The notes under the pieces were generated by a model. The model saw nothing but the letters and a program-made list of their open reading frames with translations, searched no databases and was not told the DNA's origin. This document shows positions 58,235 to 64,000 of a stretch of DNA of 64,000 bases, one piece after another. Source of the DNA: Paraburkholderia antibiotica (GTDB lineage: Bacteria > Pseudomonadota > Gammaproteobacteria > Burkholderiales > Burkholderiaceae); NCBI RefSeq assembly GCF_012927125.1, contig NZ_JABBFZ010000001.1, positions 248,001 to 312,000 on the forward strand, written 5' to 3'. Position 1 is the first letter of the stretch; each line of letters opens with the position of its first letter. Position numbers and translations under genes: made by a program.

Positions 58235-58708
58235 TTACTTACGCTGGTACGTCGCGACGTTGCCCTGCGCGGAGTGCGCGGCATCGACCGGTACCGGCAA
58301 CGGCGAGGGCGGGGCGATCTCGTCCCACAACGTCACCTGGTTGCCGCCGCCTTGCATCAGCTGCGGCGTCGCGGCGACCATCAACATGCCGACCGCGCCG
58401 CCGCGTTGCCGCGACAGCATCTGGTCGTCGAGCGAAATATCGTTCACCGATGCAGCATCGGCGGCCGGGCTCGCTGGCTGGGCGGAGAGCTGGCTGGGGT
58501 CGTCAGGGGGCGTCAGCGCAAAGGATTGCGCAGCCACGGAAGTGGGGCTGGTGGAGTCGCTAGAGTCCGCCAGCATGGCGGATTGAGTCGAAGCGGCCGG
58601 CGTGCTGCCGGTGTCGGCCGCTGCCGGCAAGGCGCTCAATGCAAGAGCCGCACAAATGGCGAAGCGTGCTGCGCGGCTTATTGGATCGATGCGGAAAGCG
58701 AGTCGCAT
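58235..58708 (-). CDS. Small secreted protein, first gene of the amyloid-like operon (FapA position)
   Basis: A 157-residue protein; signal peptide to about residue 31 (Leu-Pro-Ala-Ala-Ala). A Ser/Thr/Pro/Ala-rich segment runs to about 88. Residues 91-104 contain Leu-Asp-Asp-Gln-Met-Leu-Ser-Arg-Gln-Arg-Gly-Gly, part-like a double-glycine leader; the rest is short and neutral with Gln-Val-Thr-Leu-Trp-Asp-Glu. The Asp-Asp...Leu...Gln-x-Gly core also occurs in the FapE-like protein. FapA, a small chaperone, is first in Pseudomonas operons; assignment here is by position and size only. AGGGAGA lies 7 nt before the ATG, 17 nt after the predicted sigma-54 start. Confidence 0.75.
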   Translation of the reverse strand: MRLAFRIDPISRAARFAICAALALSALPAAADTGSTPAASTQSAMLADSSDSTSPTSVAAQSFALTPPDDPSQLSAQPASPAADAASVNDISLDDQMLSRQRGGAVGMLMVAATPQLMQGGGNQVTLWDEIAPPSPLPVPVDAAHSAQGNVATYQRK

Positions 58709-58736
58709 GATGTGTCTCCCTGGTGCATGGCATTTA

Positions 58737-58751
58737 GCGAAACATGTGCCA
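58737..58751 (-). promoter_or_regulatory. Sigma-54 (-24/-12) promoter TGGCACATGTTTCGC
   Basis: On the minus strand TGGCAC and TTCGC place GG and GC at the exact -24/-12 spacing; one mismatch to the TTGC part of the consensus. Transcription would start near 58725, giving a 17-nt leader with AGGGAGA before the ATG at 58708. Two sigma-54 activators are encoded beside it. Confidence 0.78.
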
Positions 58752-58826
58752 TCGCTCGCAACCCATTGATGCGCCTGGAAGCGGCATGCATAACAATGCG
58801 AAATAGACGCTAAATCGAAAAAAAAT

Positions 58827-58842
58827 GTTTCAGCGTTGAAAC
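58827..58842. promoter_or_regulatory. Candidate activator site GTTTCA-N4-TGAAAC
   Basis: A 16-bp palindrome with perfect 6-bp arms centred about 110 bp upstream of the predicted sigma-54 transcription start, a usual distance for an enhancer-binding protein site. Confidence 0.5.
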
Positions 58843-58879
58843 GACTCAGCAGGAAATACCTATAATTTGTTAATCCCAC

Positions 58880-58892
58880 GGTACTAAGTACC
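58880..58892. promoter_or_regulatory. Candidate activator site GGTACT-A-AGTACC
   Basis: A perfect 13-bp palindrome (6-bp arms, one central base) about 160 bp upstream of the predicted sigma-54 start and about 350 bp before EBP 2. Confidence 0.45.
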
Positions 58893-59240
58893 TTCTGCAA
58901 ACCGTGAAATAGACCTTTCGGTAATCTTTTATTTGTCGGCTGAATAAATGTTTATCGCCCGCCGCGCCTTAATGGGTAAAGGGTCCCCGATTAAATTCGC
59001 ATAATTGTTTTCGACGCGGCGCGCGTATAGTAAGCTCTCGAAAACAGCTTCAGATTTAAAAAAGGCCCATAACAGGTCGTCTCAAACACACACGCCGCTT
59101 TCTGGGGATCAGCTGTCCGCACGGAATGGAATGGCCGTTCGGTTTTGCGCTTCGCGAAACCCGAATGGGTCAGCGTGTCTGAACCACAGTTTCAGGTGCA
59201 TGCGTCGTCCTTAACGTTCGTTGACGAGAGGATCTGAATA

Positions 59241-60638
59241 ATGGAACCCGCAACGCGGCAACTGATTTACGTTTCGCGTGACCCAAGCGCGGAACTGAAT
59301 ACGCGTTTTCTGCAGCGCGGCTGGCATGTCGAAGTCGTCGGCTCCGCGCGCGACGCCCGCCGCGCGGTCCGCACCGGCATGGCGGCCGGCGGCCTGCTTG
59401 ATCTTTCCAGCGATTTCCAGCCGCACGAAATCGCCGCTTTCGAATCCTGTCTGACCATGCCGAACGTCGGCTGGGTCGCGGCCACGATGCCGGGCCAGCT
59501 GCAGGACGCCGCGTTGCGCCGGCTCGTGCGCGACTACTGTTTCGATTACGTGACGGTGCCGTATTCGGGCGATCGCATCGTCGATTCGGTCGGTCACGCT
59601 TACGGCATGATCTCGCTCGGCGAAACCGCGTCGAACGACGGCTCGCAAGGCGCCGAAGGCGAAATGGTCGGCTCGTGCGATGCGATGCTCGCGTTGTTCC
59701 GCTCGATCCGCAAGGTCGCGATGACCGACGCGCCGGTGTTCATCTCTGGCGAATCCGGTACCGGCAAGGAACTCACCGCGGTGGCGATTCACGAACGCTC
59801 GGCGCGCCGCAACGCGCCGTTCGTGCCGATCAACTGCGGCGCGATTCCGCCGCATCTTCTGCAATCCGAACTATTCGGCTACGAGCGCGGCGCGTTCACT
59901 GGCGCGAACCAGCGCAAGATCGGCCGGGTCGAGGCCGCCAATGGCGGCACGCTGTTTCTCGATGAAATCGGCGATCTGCCGCTCGAAAGCCAGGCGAGCC
60001 TGTTGCGTTTCCTGCAGGAGCGCAAGGTCGAGCGGCTCGGCGGCCATACCGCGATCGACGTCGACGTGCGCATCATTTCCGCGACCCACGTGGACATGAC
60101 CGCGGCGATGATCGAAGGGCGTTTCCGCTCGGACCTGTATCACCGTCTGTGCGTGCTGCAGATCGACGAGCCGCCGCTGCGTGCGCGCGGCAAGGACATC
60201 GAGCTGCTCGCGCGACACATGCTCGAACGTTTCAAGAAAGATGCGAGTCGCCGGCTGCGCGGCTTCGCGCCCGATGCGATCGCGGCGCTGCATAACTACG
60301 GCTGGCCGGGCAACGTGCGCGAGCTGATCAACCGTGTGCGCCGTGCGATCGTGATGTCGGAGGGACGCGCGATCACCGCGCGCGACCTCGAACTCGCGGA
60401 GTACGTCGAGATCGTGCCGGTGTCGCTCGCACAGGCGCGCGAGGCGGCCGAGCGGCAGGCGATCGAACTGGCGCTGCTGCGGCATCGCGGGCGTCTCGGC
60501 GACGCGGCACAGGAACTCGGTATTTCCCGCGTCACGCTGTATCGGCTTTTGTGCTCGCACGGCATGCGGCATATGGAAGGCGAGCCGATGGCCGCGGCGC
60601 CGCATGGCGATCTGCCGGCTTCGGTGCAGCATCTTTGA
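59241..60638 (+). CDS. Sigma-54-dependent activator, VpsR-like N-terminus (EBP 2)
   Basis: A 465-residue paralogue of EBP 1 (50450-52087) with the same plan but no Ala-rich extension. The VpsR-like receiver region is about 1-130. The AAA+ domain follows, with Walker A Gly-Glu-Ser-Gly-Thr-Gly-Lys-Glu (170-177), an intact GAFTGA loop (217-222) and Leu-Phe-Leu-Asp-Glu-Ile-Gly-Asp. A C-terminal Fis-type helix-turn-helix (Ile-Ser-Arg-Val-Thr-Leu-Tyr-Arg) binds DNA. GAGAGGAT lies before the ATG. It is divergent from the amyloid-like operon and is the best candidate to act at the -24/-12 promoter. VpsR of Vibrio binds c-di-GMP; whether this one does is unknown. Confidence 0.94.
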   Translation: MEPATRQLIYVSRDPSAELNTRFLQRGWHVEVVGSARDARRAVRTGMAAGGLLDLSSDFQPHEIAAFESCLTMPNVGWVAATMPGQLQDAALRRLVRDYCFDYVTVPYSGDRIVDSVGHAYGMISLGETASNDGSQGAEGEMVGSCDAMLALFRSIRKVAMTDAPVFISGESGTGKELTAVAIHERSARRNAPFVPINCGAIPPHLLQSELFGYERGAFTGANQRKIGRVEAANGGTLFLDEIGDLPLESQASLLRFLQERKVERLGGHTAIDVDVRIISATHVDMTAAMIEGRFRSDLYHRLCVLQIDEPPLRARGKDIELLARHMLERFKKDASRRLRGFAPDAIAALHNYGWPGNVRELINRVRRAIVMSEGRAITARDLELAEYVEIVPVSLAQAREAAERQAIELALLRHRGRLGDAAQELGISRVTLYRLLCSHGMRHMEGEPMAAAPHGDLPASVQHL

Positions 60639-60987
60639 GTCTCGTCGGGACGCGAGCGGGCCGTAGGCGTTGAGCGGTTGAGTTGAGCGGATGAGCGGTG
60701 AGGCTGGCGGCCTGCGAGGGTCGTTATGTCGTCGCCGGTCGCTGCGCGTCGTTCATCGCTGCTCTGGCAGCCTGCGCGTCTTGTGCCTCTTGCGCTTCTT
60801 GCTTTTTGCGCATCCGTCGCCGGTTGCGATCTTTTCCTCCTGTCCGTCATCCCCTGAATTGTCAACGCGCCACGCCATGCCGGGCGTCGCCGGGTTGCGC
60901 TTGCTAGAATCGGGTTTTGCTCAATCTCGTGGCGTAGATCGAGTTGGACTCGCGAGTCCGATTCGCGCCGTGTCGAAGGAACCCCGC
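60639..60987. other. Intergenic region EBP 2-thyA
   Basis: A 349-bp gap. Just after EBP 2, 60669-60702 is a GAGCGG/TTGAG microrepeat with TGA at 60671, 60679, 60684, 60692 and 60699. An extended -10 (TGC-TAGAAT, 60902-60910) lies 78 nt before thyA. No terminator or small gene was recognised. Confidence 0.5.
60902..60910 (+). promoter_or_regulatory. Extended -10 promoter element for thyA
   Basis: TGC-TAGAAT, the same hexamer as at gyrA, 78 nt before the thyA ATG; no good -35 box. Confidence 0.5.
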
Positions 60988-61959
60988 ATGAAACAATACC
61001 TGGACCTCGTCCGCACGATTCTCGATACCGGCACGTGGCAGGAAAACCGCACCGGCATCCGCACCATCAGCATGCCGGGCGCGATGCTGCGTTTCGATTT
61101 GCAGCAGGGCTTTCCGGCGGTCACGACGAAGAAGCTCGCGTTCAAGTCGGCGATCGGCGAGCTGGTCGGGTTTCTGCGCGCGTCGCGCAGCGCCGCGGAT
61201 TTCCGCGCGCTCGGCTGCAAGGTGTGGGACGGCAACGCGAACCAGAACGCGCAGTGGCTCGCCAATCCGTATCGCGAGGGGCCCGACGATCTCGGCGACG
61301 TGTACGGCGTGCAATGGCGCAAGTGGCCGGCCTACAAGGTGCTCGACGCCGACGCGAGCGCGCAGCTGGCCGACGCCCAGGCGCGCGGCTTTCGCGTGAT
61401 CACGCAATTCGACGAAGACGGTCGCCCGAAGGTGCTGCTCTACAAGGCGATCGATCAGCTGCGCCAATGTCTCGACACGATCATGCAGAACCCCGCCGAT
61501 CGACGGATTCTGTTTCATGCGTGGAACCCGGCGGTACTCGATCAGATCGCGCTGCCGGCCTGCCATCTGCTGTATCAGTTCCTGCCGAACGTGACGCGTC
61601 GCGAGATTTCGCTGTGTCTGTACATCCGCAGCAACGACGTCGGCCTTGGTACGCCGTTCAATCTGACCGAGGGCGCGGCGCTGCTGCATCTGGTCGGTCG
61701 ACTGACCGGCTATACGCCGCGCTGGTTCAGCTATTTCATCGGCGACGCGCACATCTACGAAAACCAGCTCGACATGTTGCAGCAGCAGCTCACGCGCGAG
61801 CCGTACGAGAGCCCGCAACTGGAGATCGCCGATCGCGTGCCCGAGTACGCGAAGACCGGTGTGTATCAACCGGAATGGCTGGAGCAGATCGAGCCGGCGG
61901 ATTTTTCGCTGGTCGGCTATCGACACCACGAGCCGCTGACCGCGCCGATGGCGATCTGA
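60988..61959 (+). CDS. thyA: Thymidylate synthase
   Basis: A 323-residue enzyme converting dUMP to dTMP with methylene-tetrahydrofolate. The catalytic Cys is in Ala-Leu-Pro-Ala-Cys-His-Leu, Arg-Thr-Gly near the N-terminus binds phosphate (Glu-Asn-Arg-Thr-Gly-Ile), and Gly-Thr-Pro-Phe-Asn-Leu and Gly-Asp-Ala-His-Ile-Tyr are the conserved folate and nucleotide segments. It is longer than the 264-residue E. coli type and has Ser-Asn-Asp-Val-Gly in place of Ser-Cys-Asp-Val-Phe, the divergent form seen in burkholderias. The ATG at 60988 is chosen; the earlier open frame lacks similarity. Confidence 0.96.
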   Translation: MKQYLDLVRTILDTGTWQENRTGIRTISMPGAMLRFDLQQGFPAVTTKKLAFKSAIGELVGFLRASRSAADFRALGCKVWDGNANQNAQWLANPYREGPDDLGDVYGVQWRKWPAYKVLDADASAQLADAQARGFRVITQFDEDGRPKVLLYKAIDQLRQCLDTIMQNPADRRILFHAWNPAVLDQIALPACHLLYQFLPNVTRREISLCLYIRSNDVGLGTPFNLTEGAALLHLVGRLTGYTPRWFSYFIGDAHIYENQLDMLQQQLTREPYESPQLEIADRVPEYAKTGVYQPEWLEQIEPADFSLVGYRHHEPLTAPMAI

Positions 61960-61996
61960 TGACGTGCGATGTGCGACAGCGAGCGCGTTGCACAGT

Positions 61997-62035
61997 AAAA
62001 AACCCCGCGAGCTTGCGCGTCGCGGGGTTTTTTTA
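61997..62035. terminator. Terminator between thyA and the DUF6600-like gene
   Basis: AAAAAACCCCGCGA pairs with TCGCGGGGTTTTTT around a short loop; A and T tracts on both sides make it usable by thyA (plus) and the convergent gene (minus). Confidence 0.92.
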
Positions 62036-62098
62036 TTGGCGCTTTGCTGTCCGGAGTGGGGTGTTGCTGAGGACAGGGCGCGAGGCGAGGCCGCGCGC

Positions 62099-64000
62099 TC
62101 AACCCTTGTGATGCTCGTCGCGATTGCCGCCGCCCTGATGCTGCTCGGCGCGTTGCTGCTGCGGCTGAGGTTGCGGTTGCGGTTGCGGACGCGGCTGCTG
62201 GACCTGCTGGGGCTGCGGCCGGGGTTCCGGGCGGGGCTGCTGCATCTGTGGACGCGGGTCCGGGCGAGGTTGCTGCACCTGCGGACGCGGCTCGAAATGC
62301 GGCTGTTGCGCCTGCTGGATCTGCGGCTCGGGGCGTGGTTGCTGGACCGGCTGTGGACGCGGCTCGAAACGCGGTTGCTGCGCTTGCTGCACCTGTGGCT
62401 CCGGTCGGGCTTGTTGCATCGGCTGCGGGCGCGGTTCGAAGCGCGGCTGTTGTGCTTGCTGAACCTGAGGTTCCGGGCGCGGCTGCGGCGCTTGCGGGCG
62501 CGGTTCCATCCGCGCTTGCTGAGCCTGTTGTTGCTGTTGCGGCGACTCGGCGTGCGGCGGTTGTTGCATCGGCTGCATGGATTGCAGCGGTTGCGGCCGA
62601 CCTTCCGGTTGCCGTGCCTGCTGCTGCGCGTCCGGATTCTGTTGCGGATGCGGCACACCCGGTTGCTGCGCGAAACCCGGCTGTCCCGCTTGCTGCGGAC
62701 TGCCCGGTTGCTCCATGCGCGGCCGTTGCTGGCCCATCGGTGTATGCGGTTGCGTCCACGCCGGCTCTGAGCGGCCGACCGCGCCCCATTGCTGCGGCGG
62801 CGCGCCGTGCTGCTGTGCAGCGCTGCCCGGAGAGGCGCCCCGGTAGTTGCCCGGATAGTTGCCCGGATTGCCGCCACCCGCCTGCGGCGGCCGCGGCACG
62901 CCATTCGGCGCATGGGCCGGCTGGCCCATCTGCCCCATCTGACCTGGCTGACCTGGCTGACCCGGTCGGCCGATCTGCCCGCTCTCGCCCGGTTGCGGCT
63001 GACGCGGATTGCCCGCCATGGGCGGCATCCCCGGTCGCGTCTGCGGCGCTTCGCCGTGCGCGCCCGCGACAGGCCCCGCGCCTGGTCTCTCACCCGGCTT
63101 TTCACCCGGCCGCTGTCCCGCCTGTTCGACGCCACGCGGCGCATTCCCGCCTGTTGGGCCGCCAGCCGGGCCGCCCATCATGCCGGGTCCGCCGGGCGTA
63201 CCCGGCGCACCCGCCGCCATTCCCGGCGGCCGTCCCGGCACATGCGACTGCACGACCCGCACATTCGCGATCGGCAGCGCGCCCGGCGTGCCGGTCATAT
63301 GCGCGGGCACCGAGGTTCGCACGACCGGCTGGCCGCCGCCCGGCACCCGCCCGCCGCTTTGCGCGAAACGTTGCGCGAGGACGTCGTGATATGCGGCCGG
63401 CATCGTCGGATTACGCGTCGCGACCACCGGTCGGCCGGCGACGCTCGCCGGCGGCCGGTAATTCGCGCGTCGCAGATCCGGGCCGAAGCTCTCGCGCACC
63501 GGCGCGATGCCCGGCGCGCCGGGGTTGATCCGCGCGTTGTGCCACTGACGCGGATCGACCTTCTGCGCGAACCGTCCGGTCGGCTGGCCATGCACGAACG
63601 CGGTCGCCGGCATCGCGGTTACGCCGCCCGGCACGCGATAGTTCACGTAGGTGTTGTGAACGTTCACGTTGGTGATGTCGCGGTGGTAATCGTTGACGAT
63701 CGTCGTGCGGTTCACGCGGTTGTAGTACGCGGGGCTCCAGCGGTCGCGGTCGCCCCAGTGCGGATGCCACGGCTCGCCCGGCCCGAGCGGGAACCACGCG
63801 ACGCCCGCCGCAACCGCTCCGCCGATCGCCAGATTCACGCCCCAGTCGACGCCCCCGCCGCCGCTGTCGTCGCCATCGCCGACGAAAGCAACCAGCGCCG
63901 GCGCATAGACCGGCGGCGCGTCGGCTTCGAGCGGACCCGGCACCCACGCCCAGCTGTCGTCGACCTGAGCCCAGCGGCCGTAATGGTAGGGCGCGAAGCC
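62099..64000 (-). CDS. DUF6600-like proline/glutamine-rich envelope protein, partial at 5' end
   Basis: The last 633 residues; the gene runs off the right edge. The visible start has Tyr-Gly-Arg-Trp and Trp-Ala-Trp-Val-Pro-Gly, the Trp-rich repeats of DUF6600 proteins, then Trp-Phe-Pro-Leu-Gly-Pro-Gly-Glu-Pro-Trp and Tyr-x-Asn-Arg. The C-terminal 350 residues are Pro/Gly/Gln/Arg-rich and disordered, with three 23-24 residue tandem repeats. Such proteins often sit by FecR-type genes and are thought exported; the signal peptide is outside the window. Function unknown. Confidence 0.8.
   Translation of the reverse strand, partial: GFAPYHYGRWAQVDDSWAWVPGPLEADAPPVYAPALVAFVGDGDDSGGGGVDWGVNLAIGGAVAAGVAWFPLGPGEPWHPHWGDRDRWSPAYYNRVNRTTIVNDYHRDITNVNVHNTYVNYRVPGGVTAMPATAFVHGQPTGRFAQKVDPRQWHNARINPGAPGIAPVRESFGPDLRRANYRPPASVAGRPVVATRNPTMPAAYHDVLAQRFAQSGGRVPGGGQPVVRTSVPAHMTGTPGALPIANVRVVQSHVPGRPPGMAAGAPGTPGGPGMMGGPAGGPTGGNAPRGVEQAGQRPGEKPGERPGAGPVAGAHGEAPQTRPGMPPMAGNPRQPQPGESGQIGRPGQPGQPGQMGQMGQPAHAPNGVPRPPQAGGGNPGNYPGNYRGASPGSAAQQHGAPPQQWGAVGRSEPAWTQPHTPMGQQRPRMEQPGSPQQAGQPGFAQQPGVPHPQQNPDAQQQARQPEGRPQPLQSMQPMQQPPHAESPQQQQQAQQARMEPRPQAPQPRPEPQVQQAQQPRFEPRPQPMQQARPEPQVQQAQQPRFEPRPQPVQQPRPEPQIQQAQQPHFEPRPQVQQPRPDPRPQMQQPRPEPRPQPQQVQQPRPQPQPQPQPQQQRAEQHQGGGNRDEHHKG
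62267..62479 (-). repeat. Three 23-24 residue (about 72-bp) coding repeats in the DUF6600-like gene
   Basis: Three consecutive units begin Arg-Pro-Glu-Pro-Gln-(Val/Ile)-Gln-Gln-Ala-Gln-Gln-Pro and end Glu-Pro-Arg-Pro-Gln; the third lacks one residue. Shorter Arg-Pro-(Glu/Asp)-Pro units follow toward the C-terminus. In-frame copy-number change is expected among strains. Confidence 0.85.

Larger units (their letters stand above)
58709..59240. other. Divergent control region of the amyloid-like operon and EBP 2
   Basis: A 532-bp gap, AT-rich compared with the rest. It holds a -24/-12 promoter (58751-58737, minus), palindromes at 58827-58842 and 58880-58892, a CACGGT/ACCGTG inverted pair (58877-58882 and 58901-58906), and about 330 bp toward EBP 2 in which I see no clear sigma-70 promoter beyond scattered TATAGT-like words (around 59026). 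No small gene was recognised. Confidence 0.6.

Noticed and set aside
59132..59148. Sigma-54-like TGGCCG...TTGC on the plus strand before EBP 2
   Set aside because: The gap between GG and GC is two bases too long for a -24/-12 promoter.
50450..60638. The cluster as a curli (csg) or cellulose (bcs) system
   Set aside because: No CsgG/CsgA-type repeats and no glycosyltransferase or PilZ gene; C39 peptidase plus coiled-coil pore and V-N-x3-G repeats fit Fap instead.
62267..62479. Possible CRISPR array from the regular repeats near 62.3 kb
   Set aside because: The units are contiguous coding repeats of about 72 bp with no unique spacers and no cas genes.
62248..63528. Plus-strand open frame of 426 codons opposite the DUF6600-like gene
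   Set aside because: Its Ala/Pro/Arg composition simply mirrors the repetitive minus-strand gene, which has recognisable Trp-rich N-terminal motifs.

Overview
The window is a GC-rich chromosomal segment with almost no gaps between genes. Its gene order (gph-ubiG-ompA / gyrA-serC-pheA-hisC-tyrA-aroA-cmk-rpsA-ihfB-lapAB-ugd-hldE1-hldD-cysM) and protein sequences point to a betaproteobacterium of the Burkholderiaceae, most probably Paraburkholderia or Burkholderia. No tRNA, rRNA, IS element, prophage or CRISPR array was found. Most of the window is core genome.

Layout. 1-5.6 kb: the end of gph, ubiG and an OmpA-family gene on the minus strand, divergent from gyrA and a DUF2059 secreted protein. 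5.8-21.7 kb: a long plus-strand run. It holds the serC/pheA/hisC/tyrA/aroA/cmk/rpsA aromatic amino acid and translation supraoperon, then ihfB, LPS-assembly genes (lapA, lapB), sugar-nucleotide genes (ugd, hldE1, hldD), a ComEA-like protein and cysM. 21.8-26.4 kb: mltB, a histone-deacetylase-family enzyme, an enoyl-CoA hydratase and a lysophospholipase-like hydrolase; short stop-codon-rich tandem repeats lie between the last three. 26.6-33 kb: the metNIQ methionine importer, then etfBA with an acyl-CoA dehydrogenase. 33-38.5 kb: dadA with a divergent Lrp-type regulator, a radical SAM protein behind a near-consensus LexA box, a TM2 protein and a PQQ-type sugar dehydrogenase. 38.6-50.3 kb: rpsP-rimM-trmD-rplS, a Nudix hydrolase, a CobD/CbiB-like protein, rsgA and an M48 protease, orn, mog, darP, pmbA and folA.

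The notable accessory system is at 50.4-60.6 kb, between folA and thyA. Seven minus-strand genes look like a divergent Fap-type functional amyloid export system. In transcription order they are: a small secreted protein with a double-glycine-like motif; an unknown secreted protein; two proteins each carrying three copies of V-N-x3-G-x2-N-x-[QT]-x-N (FapB- and FapC-like); a periplasmic C39 peptidase (FapD-like); a FapE-like secreted protein; and an outer-membrane protein with an N-terminal coiled coil (FapF-like). Two paralogous sigma-54 activators with VpsR-like N-terminal regions and intact GAFTGA motifs bracket the cluster. A good -24/-12 promoter lies just upstream of the first gene, with palindromes about 100 and 155 bp further upstream as candidate enhancer sites. 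I infer a sigma-54-controlled, possibly c-di-GMP-responsive, biofilm amyloid. The window ends with thyA and a partial proline/glutamine-rich DUF6600-like protein.

All assignments come from reading the sequence and recalling families; no database search was run.
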